NCBI RefSeq assembly: GCF_048544455.1
Contig: NC_133526.1
Coordinates: 11,734,001 to 11,798,000 of the forward strand
Origin: Silene latifolia
Taxonomy: Eukaryota > Streptophyta > Magnoliopsida > Caryophyllales > Caryophyllaceae
Length of the DNA: 64,000 nt
Direction of reading: 5' to 3'
The notes under the pieces were generated by a model that did no database searches, was not told the DNA's origin, and saw only the letters and a list, made by a program, of their open reading frames with translations. The position numbers and the translations under genes were made by a program. Positions 55,635-64,000 of this stretch are shown here, one piece after another (positions within the stretch are counted from its first letter, which is position 1; the number at the start of each line of letters is the position of its first letter).

Positions 55635-58500
55635 GGGCTAACAATTCCTTCTCATAGACAGATAAATTTTGCCATTTTGGACCCAAAGTTTTGCTAATGA
55701 ATGCTAGAGGATGGTCTTCTTGCATGAGGACTGCACCAATTCCTATATTAGAAGCATCTGTCTCTACCACAAAGACTTTTGAGAAGTCTGGTACAGCTAA
55801 AACTGGAGTTGAACTCAGAGCAGTTTTTAGTGCCTCAAATGCTACTTGAGCTTGCTTATTCCACTCAAATGCTCCTATCTTGAGGAGTGAGGTAAGGGGT
55901 CTGCTAATGAGAGCATAATTTCTCACAAACTTTCTATAATACCCAGCCAAACCAAGGAAGCTCCTTAGCTCTTTCACAGATTTTGGAATAGGCCAATTTT
56001 TAATTGCAATAATCTTCTGTGGGTCTGTTTCTACCCCTTTTCCTGAGATAAAATGTCCCAAATATTCGACCTTATCAATAGCAAAAGAACATTTACTAGC
56101 TTTGGCATATAGCAAATGTTGCTTCATGAGGCTAAACACTTCCTTCAGGTGCTGAATATGGTCTGCCATGGTTTTACTATAAACCAAAATATCATCAAAG
56201 AAAACCAAGACATACTTCCTCAAGAGTGGTTTAAAGATATGATTCATCCACCCTTGGAAAGAAGCTGGAGCATTTGTAAGCCCAAATGGCATGACTAAGA
56301 ACTCATAGTGCCCACTGTGAGTCTTAAATGTTGTCTTAAAAACATCTTCTTTGCAAACTCTCAATTGATGATAACCTGCTCTCAGGTCAAGTTTGCTAAA
56401 AACTGATGCCCCTGCTAACTCGTCAATTAATTCATCCACCACTGGTATTGGAAACTTGTTCTTCACTGTTCTTTTATTCAATTCTCTATAGTCCACACAT
56501 AACCTCCAAGACCCATCCTTCTTCCCAACTAAGACCACTGGAGAAGCAAAAGGGCTGCAGCTGTCCTGAATAATACCCTTATCTAGCATTTCTTGGACAA
56601 GTTTCTCAATGATATCCCTTTGCTTCAGAGGGTACCTGTAGGGTCTTATACTAACTGGATTTGAGCCTGCTTGTAAAGGAATCCTATGGTCAGATATTCC
56701 CCTAGTAGGTGGCAAACCAGGAGGCTCTTCAAACACAGTCTTATACTCTTGCAGCAATTCTGGAAGACCGGCATTTTGTTGTTGAACTGGTGCAGCAGTC
56801 ATTTTTAGAAGAGTAACTTCATCAAGTTGAGACCCCTTAGGAATGAACTCCATAAGATACAGTTGCAAAGCATTAGCAAGTATCTTAGGGGATGGTATTT
56901 CTTGCAATGTTTTAACCCCTTTAGGTGAGATGCCCCTTAATGAATGATATAGCCCATTATAATCAAATTCCATAATCAACTTCTTAAAATTCCACTTCAC
57001 AGTACCTAAGGTATGCAACCATTGCACTCCTAACACCATTTCACAACTACCCAATGGAATCAATAAAACATCAGTTTGAAACTGAGTATTCTGCAGCTTC
57101 CAGGAATTTTTTTTACAAACGAACTGACAAGCCAAATGGTTGCCATCAAGAATGACCACACGCTGAGGCGCTATAGGTTCCATTGGTAGGTTCAATTTTT
57201 GTGCCAAAGATAGATCTAAGAAGTTATGAGTACTCCCCGAATCTATCAAAATATGCAAAGGTTTTCTTTCATAATATCCAGTTACTCTCATTGTTTGAAA
57301 ATTATGACTACCACTCAATGCATTAACAGATATGCAAGGCTCAACCTCTAACAATTCATATTCATCTTCCAATCCCTCTACTTCACCCTCATTTTGGTCA
57401 TCACAAAACTCTTCTTCTAGACCATGCACCTCTACAGTAAACAACTGAGACTCCTTCATTTTACACTGGTGATTCCTGCCATACGGTTGGTCACAAAGAA
57501 AACACAACCCCTTTGCAATTTTATCTCTTCTTTCTGCAGCTGAGATAAATTTTCTAGGTTTTTGGTCAATCTTTGTGGTGTGAAGATTGTTCTTTGTGAT
57601 GTGTGGGTCTTCTGGGTTAGGTAGTAAAGGGGGTTTCATTTGGTTTTGTAATGGTTTTGCTTGATTTTGAAACTGGTTAGATGATTTGGCAACCAAAGAG
57701 GAAGATGAAAAGGTGGCCTTATTGTGAATTCTACCGACCGTGTAAACACTATCTTCCTGTAATCTTGCATACTCTACTGCCTCAATTAAAGAACTCGGCT
57801 TAAATGCTCTAACAAAGGGTTTAAGATGAGGTTTCAGACCACCAATGAAACTGTCCAAAAAGTATTGGTCAGGCAATTGTGGATTTCTCTGAATCATTAG
57901 CCCTCTAAGATTCTCAAAGGCGTCAAGATAATCATCTAATGCACCAGTCTGATGCAATTTATTAAATTCCTCTACCACATTAGCACCAATATGTTCTTTA
58001 AATCGGGCACAAACATCCTCAACAAATTCTTCCCATACAACATGCCGTCTAGCAGAAATATACGAATTAAACCAAGCTTCGGCTCTACCTATCATATGAA
58101 TTGAAGCTAAATCCATTTTCTGATTATCAGGTACTTTGCAAAGATTAAAGTATCTAGCACATTTCTTAAACCACATACGAGGATTATAACCATCAAAAAC
58201 TGGAAATTCTAACTTAGGAACATACCCAAATGGCTTGGAAACATGAGTTGGGTTGCGAAAACCATTACCATTCCCAGTGACAGCACCACTGCCATTGATA
58301 TCAGGATCCTCTAAATCCTCAATTACAAAGACACCTCCAGATTGAGAATGCCCCGGTTGTTGCGACTTCTTTTGCTGCAACAGCTGCATAATTTGCCCAA
58401 ATTGAGCCTCTACATTCTTGCTCTGCTCAATTAATTTCCCTTCTAACTGTGAACTACGCTCCTCAAACCGTTTCTCCAGAATCTTGAGTTGTTCTTCCAT
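55576..58500 (-). CDS. Reina gag, protease, reverse transcriptase, RNase H
   Basis: The start is taken at MEEQLKILEK (58500), since sequence upstream is leader. An N-terminal coiled coil (residues 1-45) is followed by Gag (FPVFDGYNPRMWFKKC), a zinc knuckle (CFLCDQPYGRNHQC), protease (LIDSGSTHNF), RT (CVDYRELN, KLDLRAGYHQ, MPFGLTNAP, FFDDILVYS) and RNase H (VVETDASNIGIGAVL). Gag and Pol are in one frame, as usual for chromoviruses. Part of the fossil element. Confidence 0.9.
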   Translation of the reverse strand: MEEQLKILEKRFEERSSQLEGKLIEQSKNVEAQFGQIMQLLQQKKSQQPGHSQSGGVFVIEDLEDPDINGSGAVTGNGNGFRNPTHVSKPFGYVPKLEFPVFDGYNPRMWFKKCARYFNLCKVPDNQKMDLASIHMIGRAEAWFNSYISARRHVVWEEFVEDVCARFKEHIGANVVEEFNKLHQTGALDDYLDAFENLRGLMIQRNPQLPDQYFLDSFIGGLKPHLKPFVRAFKPSSLIEAVEYARLQEDSVYTVGRIHNKATFSSSSLVAKSSNQFQNQAKPLQNQMKPPLLPNPEDPHITKNNLHTTKIDQKPRKFISAAERRDKIAKGLCFLCDQPYGRNHQCKMKESQLFTVEVHGLEEEFCDDQNEGEVEGLEDEYELLEVEPCISVNALSGSHNFQTMRVTGYYERKPLHILIDSGSTHNFLDLSLAQKLNLPMEPIAPQRVVILDGNHLACQFVCKKNSWKLQNTQFQTDVLLIPLGSCEMVLGVQWLHTLGTVKWNFKKLIMEFDYNGLYHSLRGISPKGVKTLQEIPSPKILANALQLYLMEFIPKGSQLDEVTLLKMTAAPVQQQNAGLPELLQEYKTVFEEPPGLPPTRGISDHRIPLQAGSNPVSIRPYRYPLKQRDIIEKLVQEMLDKGIIQDSCSPFASPVVLVGKKDGSWRLCVDYRELNKRTVKNKFPIPVVDELIDELAGASVFSKLDLRAGYHQLRVCKEDVFKTTFKTHSGHYEFLVMPFGLTNAPASFQGWMNHIFKPLLRKYVLVFFDDILVYSKTMADHIQHLKEVFSLMKQHLLYAKASKCSFAIDKVEYLGHFISGKGVETDPQKIIAIKNWPIPKSVKELRSFLGLAGYYRKFVRNYALISRPLTSLLKIGAFEWNKQAQVAFEALKTALSSTPVLAVPDFSKVFVVETDASNIGIGAVLMQEDHPLAFISKTLGPKWQNLSVYEKELLARGCSCTKVGTISIWSTFYN

Positions 58501-58642
58501 GTTTTTGGATAATTGCAAAACTGTTAAGTGTTTTGGTGCCAGATTGTAATCAAGAAAGAAAAGGGCGAGGAATTGATTGAAAGTGATCACGTAAAAGGAA
58601 CCAAGAATGGAAAATTAATGGCGCCCAGCGAAAATTTGGATC

Positions 58643-58662
58643 GAAAAAGCTCTGATTACCAA
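58643..58662 (-). other. Reina primer-binding site
   Basis: On the minus strand TTGGTAATCAGAGCTTTTTC follows the 5' LTR directly. It is close to the initiator tRNA-Met primer site. Confidence 0.75.
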
Positions 58663-58915
58663 TGTTACAGTAATCCAGGAGTGTACCTTGAAACACTCGA
58701 GCTTTACTGACAATGGCGGAAATATAGAGAGAAAGAGGATGGGAGAATAAGAGAGAAAGAATGATTTTGTATTAATATTCTGAATGAATGAGATATTACA
58801 TCAGAGAATGTATTTATAAGCTATAACAAGAATAACAACTGTAACAAACTAATGCCAGCTCATCTTTGATTGGCTAACTAACAACCTATGTAACTAACTC
58901 TTTGCTACTATAACA
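58663..58915 (-). repeat. Reina 5' LTR
   Basis: This 253-bp LTR is almost identical to 53660-53913. On the minus strand it contains a CCAAT-type motif (GCCAATC) and the TATA box that should start the genomic RNA leftward. Confidence 0.92.
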
Positions 58916-59587
58916 AATGAAGATCCCAGATTTTGCGTTATCAAATGTTAAGTGCGGTTTATCCGGTGAAGGGGTCCGGTGCAGATGGGCCGGTAATATC
59001 CCCGGTGCAGGGAGGGGAGGCGGCGGTGGGGAGAATGGTGGTTTGGACGGAGTTGGATTGTAATTTGAGAGAATTTGTTCAAAATGGAAATTGAGGGTGT
59101 AAAAATGACAAGGGTATAATAGTCATTTATGTCCATGATTGAGTAAATCATGTCCATGAATGAGCATAACTCTTAATATTTAATCACATTTAGTACTTAC
59201 ATTAATTTTATTGACATAATTATAAAAATAAAGCTAATTTAATAATTATTTTATTATTTAATATTATAATAAGGCCGATTTGCACACTACTACCCATTAG
59301 GTCATTATAGTTAAAATTTTTCAAAATACTACATATTATACTGTTTTCTTTAAAGTATTACCTACATAATTAATTACAACTCTTCTCAATTTGATACCTA
59401 ATAACCTAAATTAGGGTCTTAATTAACCATTATTATAAGGTGATTTTCATTAATTTCTCATCTATTAATTCAATTCGAAAAAATATACCCATTATACCCT
59501 TATTAATAATCTTACCCCCTCTTTCAATCATTTCTTTTTCATCATGTTCACTTACCCACCACCACGATCAACATCCACCAGTTAATG

Positions 59588-59835
59588 TATTATACAACCG
59601 GTTGTATATACAACTTATTCAGTGTTGTGGAGCTTTGTTACAAAAGTTGTCGAGCTATATTAACAAAATTATCGAGTTATGATACAAAGTTGTTGAGCTA
59701 AACAGAATAATTATTAAGCTCAATAATTTCGTAAAATAGCTCAATAACTTGTAAAATAACTCAAGAACTCTGTGTGAGAGCTCGATAATTTTGACGCGGT
59801 TGTATATAGCTTTTATACAATCAGTTGTAGGATAA
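59588..59835. mobile_element. Small MITE with internal tandem repeats, copy B
   Basis: The ends TATTATACAACCGGTTGTAT and (inverted) TATTATCCTACAACTGATTG resemble copy A at 53140. The interior consists of imperfect repeats of a unit like GAGCTCAATAA(T/C)TT(C/T)GTAAAATA, about 20-25 bp long. Confidence 0.6.
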
Positions 59836-60135
59836 TATTTGTGCAACATCTACCCATCATCGCCCACGACATCCACTGCCAATATCCACCTCCTCTAACA
59901 CCCAACACCATACTCCATGTCACCATCCTCACATCACATACCACAATTCTCAGCTGCCTTCTACCATTGGTGCCATATCCAATCATCTTAGATTTAGTGT
60001 AGGGTTTTCTTTTGTGTGGGACTTGAGTGCGATGCCACACTGGTGGTGGTGTTAGGAAGGTGGTTTTGGGATAAATTAAAGACGAGAATTTGGTGGCTCT
60101 AAGGTGGTGAATACGATGTAGGGTGTGGTTGGATT

Positions 60136-60563
60136 CATTGTTGTTAAAACTCACGATCCGGATTGTAGGATCTTACGATTTTACGATCCAAAAAGTGGTG
60201 GCCGATCCCGATCCTAAGTAGGATCTTAATTTTTTAGAATCTTATGATTCAACTTACCTCAAATTTTTTAAGGTAGAATCTTAACCCGATCCTACGGTTA
60301 TACGACTCGATCCTACACTGTTAACATTTTCATTTTTTCTGTTACTAAAATTATTATAGATGACTTTAAGATAGAAAATTACTATAAACTCATAATAAGA
60401 TAGTAGTGTTTTAAGATTTAAGCACGAGATTTCAACATATTTTAATAACATAATTGTGTATTTTAGTTAATTTGTAGGATCTTACGATTTTACGATCTGA
60501 TCATACCGATTCAATCCTAGTAAGATCATCGATCCAAAGTAGGATCTCGATCCTAACAGCATT
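60136..60563. mobile_element. Mutator-like MITE with exact 9-bp TSD
   Basis: This 428-bp element lies between exact copies of GGTTGGATT (60127-60135 and 60564-60572). The subterminal regions are inverted copies rich in GATCCTAC/GTAGGATC; TAGGATCTTACGATTTTACG occurs near the left end and again, in direct orientation, near the right end. Non-coding. Assigned to Mutator-like elements by the 9-bp duplication only. Confidence 0.65.
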
Positions 60564-60966
60564 GGTTGGATTAGAGTAGGGGGTGGTGCATGTTGGTTGT
60601 GTGCGTGGCTAGATTGGGGATGATAACGAAGGCATGGTTAGGTGGTGGTGGTGTTGGTGGTGAACATCGAAAATAGGGGAACAAAGGTGATGTTAACTTG
60701 TTGTGGTGGTGGCTAATTTTTGGTGGTGCTAGCAGAGGTATAGAAGATGGTGGTGAGTTTATTTAAGTGTGTAAAGATGAGCAAAATAGGTACAGCGCAT
60801 TAATTTTTGATTTTTTGGATGATTTAACTTCAATTGTGATGTAATTTAACTTATTAGGTAGCAATTTGAGAAGAGTTCTAACTATATAGGTAGTATTATG
60901 AATAATTAACTATATTATGTAGTATTTTGAAAATTCCTTGCTATAATTGATACTAGTAATTTGCCA

Positions 60967-61330
60967 TTTTTCTTTATAAAAATGATAAAAAATGATTTTT
61001 TAACGGTGTTTGAAATTTCAGGTATTAACAATAATAATTTTTTAACCATTATGTCAAATATAATATATAAATAGTAATATTTTAATAAAATTCTTAATTT
61101 ATCATTGACGCAACAGGTTGACCAATTTGGATCGGGTTTCGACCCTAAATTAACGGGGTCATTTTCGGTTCGGATCACGAGTCAAAATTCGGGTCTTGAC
61201 TTTGGAAAAAAATGGGCCAGGTCGGGTCATGTAAGGATTTGACGACATGGCTACATGAGATAGATCAACAAGTTGATTTAGAGGGAGATGCGAATTTAAA
61301 ATTTAATTTATACGAGATCACTTTTATACT
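60967..61330. other. AT-rich intergenic DNA
   Basis: No gene or clear repeat boundary is seen. GGGTC/GGGTCGG-rich words near 61110-61230 are reminiscent of the interior of the hAT MITE at 45652, but no termini were found. Confidence 0.45.
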
Positions 61331-61790
61331 TGTTGGAAATTTTAAGACCGCACGGTAGTGTTTGAAAGTTTTAAGACCACACTAAAACTCTTTTTGGACC
61401 TATTTTTAACATGGTATCAGAGCTCAAGGTTTAGTCCTGGGTTGTGAGGCGAAGACAGGTCCGAAAAGCGACGATGTTCCCGTCCACCGAAAAACTGAGC
61501 CACTATTTAGCGGTTTCGAAAAGCGACGACGTTCCCGCCCGACGAAACAGGTTCGGAATGGCGTTCATGTTGATCGATCGAAAAGGAGACCTTACATGTG
61601 AGGGGGCGTGTGAAGAATCCACATGTAGGTCTACCACAACGGTGAAATAGAGAAAAGTGATCTAGTTTATAACACAAGGGGCTACTCCACCCATTGCCAA
61701 TTGGTTTTGGCATGAAGCATCCTCGGACATGTAAAGTGAACACTCTCTTTTCCTCGACGGGTGCGGTCCAGACCCATGTGCGATCTAACA
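61331..61790 (+). mobile_element. TRIM-like retrotransposon remnant
   Basis: An initiator-tRNA-Met primer site (TGGTATCAGAGC, 61412-61423) follows sequence ending TTTTTAACA. Downstream is a purine tract (GAGGGGGCG) and then an LTR-like segment (61609-61790) starting TGTGAAGAATCC and ending GATCTAACA. This segment shares CCACCCATTGCCAATTGG and ACGGGTGCGG with the PME-intron copy at 46775-46945. There is no room for coding genes, which fits a TRIM. Confidence 0.5.
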
Positions 61791-62179
61791 GAATATTTAA
61801 ATTTGAGTGTTTTACATGTATATTGATGAGTAAATGCGTATTTCGGATAAGTAATCAACTAAAATCGAGCGAATATAATATACAAAATTTTAATATTTGG
61901 GCATTTATAGAGCATTTTATATAGTTTAAGGGTAATTTGTATTTTTCTAAAAATCGAAATTATATCATAGAATTCGAATAAAGACGGCCACACGGGTACG
62001 TCATAAAAAACCCCAAAAAAACAAAAAAGACCGTGGCGCGATGGTAGTCATCCAAATGCTGCAAATTCCAACCTCAGCTTGACCTTTCTTTCTTAAACCG
62101 TCTCCTCCTTTCCTTTGTAAACTGTTAACATAAAAATCCGCCATTTTTGCAATTGCAGATGTAATTCTCGAGAATATCT
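61791..62179 (+). promoter_or_regulatory. Upstream region and probable 5' UTR of the gene at 62180
   Basis: The region just before the ATG (about 62080-62179) is pyrimidine-rich, as in many plant leaders. At about 62030-62085 is a sequence resembling a decayed tRNA-derived SINE (GTGGCGCGATGGTAGT and CCAACCTCAGC). I do not see a convincing TATA box. Confidence 0.4.
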
Positions 62180-62409
62180 ATGGCTTCCAGACTCCAATTC
62201 ACTCACTTTATGACATGTGCACCCTCGAATTTAAGCCGTCAAGATATTAACCGCTTCAGATTTTCATATCAATTACAATTACTACACCGTAACATTTCTC
62301 TCCCCAGTTTCGGTCATCATATTCATATTCATGGCTGTAGAACAAATACCTCTTCCTCAACAATTGTATGCTTTGCTGCTAACAAACCCTCCTCTTCTCC
62401 TGATATAAG
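62180..62409 (+). CDS. First exon of a probable plastid-targeted protein (partial)
   Basis: The ORF starts MASRLQFTHF and runs 76 codons to a plausible splice donor (ATAAG|GTTTTG). The sequence is rich in S, H, N and R, has almost no acidic residues, and shifts to VCFAANKPSSSPD, typical of a chloroplast transit peptide with a cleavage site near VCFA. I do not recognise the mature protein; the following exons are not identifiable in the remaining 1.6 kb. It could also be mitochondrial. Evidence is composition, position and splice signal only. Confidence 0.5.
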
Positions 62410-62860
62410 GTTTTGTTTTCTTCACTTTTTCTTCTGTGTTTTTCCATTTTCACAATTTCTTGTTTAAGACGGGTCAAATACATACCAAATCACACGGCAA
62501 AGTTTTGTCTTTATTACCACCGTGTGTTAGTATTTGACCCATTTTAGAATTTAAGACGGATACTTACTTTTCCATTATTATTGGATTAGCATTAGGTTTG
62601 CTAGAGCTGAAATTAGTTACCGTTTTACAATGTTTGAAATGCTCGGAGAATATTCCGTTCATCCCATTTTTATTATCCCCTTTTCCCTCGTAGGTTTTCC
62701 AAAATTAATTGTCGCATTTCTGCATTTAGTAGAATACTCCATAGTGCCCCTAGTAATTTAATTATTCCCATTTTCTTGAATGTTTTGAGTTAAGTTAAAT
62801 CATCGTAAAATAGAAAGTAGGACAATATAAATGGGATGAAGAGAGGGTATGCATGGCAGC
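62410..62860 (+). other. Probable intron sequence with a fold-back
   Basis: This is AT-rich, with a foldback at 62471-62550: GGGTCAAATAC...CACGG pairs with CCGTG...GTATTTGACCC, flanked by TTTAAGACGG on both sides in the same orientation. It may be a small MITE. No second exon is recognised. Confidence 0.4.
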
Positions 62861-63148
62861 ATGGGCGATTCTAGGATTTGATAGATGGGGGTGCGTAAAA
62901 ATTTTTTACAACGAAAAATCGAGTTATATATTAAAAAATCTTATTTAATTGGGCAAAATTTATGGTGAAAGAGCATGAAAAAAATTTGCTCAATTAAAGA
63001 ATTGAACCCATGACCTTTTAAGGTAAGAAAACATATCACAAACCTAGACCAACATAATTAATATGCTTCTTTACCAATCAAATTTGTATTTATTTTTAAC
63101 AAAGGGGGTGCGGATGAATCCCCTGCACCCCCGCCATAGCCGCCCCTG
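62861..63148. mobile_element. hAT-like non-autonomous repeat
   Basis: The left end ATGGGCGATTCTAGG...GGGGGTGCG and right end CGCACCCCC...CATAGCCGCCCCTG are imperfect inverted repeats (GGGGCGGCTATGG when inverted). Flanks ATGGCAGC and ATGTCAGA match at 6 of 8. Related partial copies lie at 47468 and 52213. A minus-strand pol III B-box-like GGGTTCAAT is inside (about 63001-63009). Confidence 0.5.
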
Positions 63149-64000
63149 ATGTCAGATTTGAGTTGAGCTTTACTGTGTTTATAGCTCTATGTTTTAAGTT
63201 AGAAGCCATTATCTAGGCTAGTTGACGATTTTTGTCTATATTCGGAAGCACTTGTTTGGATGGGTGAATTTGGAGGAAAAGGGAGGGGAGGGAGAGGAAG
63301 GGATATAGTTTCTCTTGTTTGGATAGCGAAATGGGTTGGACGGAAATAGATGAGTAGAAAATTTGAGGGATCAAAATTCTCTGCTTGTAAATTAGAATAT
63401 CTCTAACCTAGGAAAACTTGTTCATTTGTCTCCTATAAGACGTATTAAAATTCCCTTCTCACCTTGATTGGCTACTCTTTTAACAAAGTTAGGTTCATCA
63501 TCAACATAAGAACTCTAAAGATTGTAGCTGTCTCGATCAATGATGTGAGGGGCGTGTTGATATATAGGATGACATTTATGATCGCTTTGAAATCCATTGA
63601 GTCGACTTTTATTGGTAATTGGTTTTATATGGAACTTATGTTAGGCTTACAATAATGTCAACTCTTGTTTCTCCTTGAGGGTGTGACCTAGGTCTAACAA
63701 GATGTAACAAGTGTCTGACTAGTTAGGTTGTCTCATGTTACTGATTGAAAACCGTATGCACGAACATGAGTACATTGCCGTGTTTTCTTCCTTTGCAAAC
63801 AAAAGGAAAAAACATACTTTAGGCGAAAGAAAGTAGTTTGTATTTATTCAGAATTTCTAATTGAGTAGGAAATGTCCCAAGAATGAGTACCATTTGCAGA
63901 AGTGATCATGTGTGAAATGATATCCTGTTTGAGGGTTTGTGCAATCGATTTTTATACATTTCACCATTTGGATGTTGAGAATGCAATTACATTTTGCAAG
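63149..64000. other. AT-rich DNA, probable intron continuation
   Basis: No exon with good coding character is recognised. A repeat-like segment with GTTTGGATGGGTGAATTTGG and GTTTGGATAGCG (about 63250-63345) may be a MITE end. The frame at 63464-63655 has no ATG start and no known motif. Confidence 0.4.

Larger units (their letters stand above)
53660..58915 (-). mobile_element. Reina-like chromovirus (Ty3/gypsy)
   Basis: This 5.26-kb element on the minus strand has very short LTRs (253-254 bp, TGTTA...AACA) and target duplication AATGA at 53655-53659 and 58916-58920. The primer site is tRNA-Met-like (TTGGTAATCAGAGC). In order it carries gag with a zinc knuckle, protease, RT, RNase H, integrase and a C-terminal chromodomain. 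Small size, short LTRs and the chromodomain fit the Reina clade. The LTRs differ only in one short cluster, so the insertion is recent. It is close to intact, with about two breaks. Confidence 0.93.
52909..59172. mobile_element. Mutator-like MITE, copy 2, split by the Reina element
   Basis: The left end GTAGTTGCTCTTTCATGTAC and the right end (inverted) GAGTTATGCTCATTCATGGAC match copy 1. Exact 9-bp flanks TTAATATTT lie at 52900-52908 and 59173-59181. Without the Reina insertion (53660-58915) it is about 1.0 kb. It also contains the small MITE at 53140-53363. Confidence 0.8.
59273..60966. mobile_element. Long-TIR non-autonomous DNA transposon
   Basis: About 140 bp at the left (59273-59415) is repeated inverted at the right (60830-60966); shared blocks include TTTTCAAAATACTACATA, AACTCTTCTCAA and ACCTAATAA. 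Long inverted repeats of this kind are typical of Mutator-like elements. The interior is rich in CCACCA/TGGTGG, has no transposase and carries two nested MITEs (59588-59835 and 60136-60563). The exact ends and target duplication are not resolved. Confidence 0.6.

Noticed and set aside
63464-63655. Downstream exon of the gene at 62180
   Set aside because: Its composition is not protein-like, it has no ATG or clear splice sites, and there is no recognisable domain.

Overview
The window is nuclear DNA of a flowering plant, almost certainly a eudicot. It has AT-rich intergenic DNA, nested LTR retrotransposons of typical plant lineages (Athila, Tat/Retand, Reina chromovirus, Ty1/copia), Stowaway, hAT and Mutator-like MITEs, a Helitron-like element and an intron-containing pectin methylesterase gene. 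The Retand-type elements with 3' tandem arrays and an antisense ORF recall those described from Silene, so a member of Caryophyllales is a reasonable but unproven guess. All divergence and age statements are by-eye estimates, and coordinates may be off by one or two bases.

Layout. 1-2690 is AT-rich DNA ending in a 527-bp segment that was once tandemly duplicated. An Athila-type Ty3/gypsy element (2697-17868, TSD ATGAT) sits at the junction of the two copies. The second copy (17869-18344, continuing at 29217) was then split by a Tat/Retand element (Retand-A, 18345-29216, TSD AATAT). 29.2-30.3 kb is degenerate AT-rich repeat DNA and 30286-32397 is a probable Helitron. A short copia derivative (33000-43623, TSD ATATC) follows; its LTR carries a textbook heat-shock element array. 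Its 3' LTR contains a patch of Athila LTR sequence that looks identical to part of the Athila 3' LTR 17 kb away, and a second, inverted Retand copy (Retand-B, 35113-43014, TSD CTTAG) lies inside that patch. The order of events is therefore: 527-bp duplication, Athila, copia, patch, Retand-B. Retand-A is placed after the duplication only.

44130-49316 (minus strand) is the one complete host gene, a type I pectin methylesterase with an N-terminal PMEI pro-region. Its two exons are separated by an intron of about 3.6 kb holding a Stowaway MITE, a hAT MITE with an exact 8-bp TSD, a TRIM-like LTR and other short repeats. 50-61 kb is dense in non-autonomous DNA transposons: a palindromic-ended TIR element enclosing a Mutator-like MITE, a second copy of that MITE split by a Reina chromovirus (53660-58915, TSD AATGA), and a long-TIR element enclosing two further MITEs. 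At 62180 the first exon of a probable plastid-targeted host protein begins; its remaining exons lie outside the window or are not recognisable.

The signals most worth following are: (i) an antisense gene shared by both Retand copies, with its own TATA box at matched spacing and a conserved intron-like segment; (ii) the heat-shock element array in the copia LTR; (iii) the locally copied Athila LTR patch; and (iv) phased GC-rich hairpins in the Athila LTRs that recur upstream of its extra ORF, together with repeated polypurine-tract hairpins in its 3' region.
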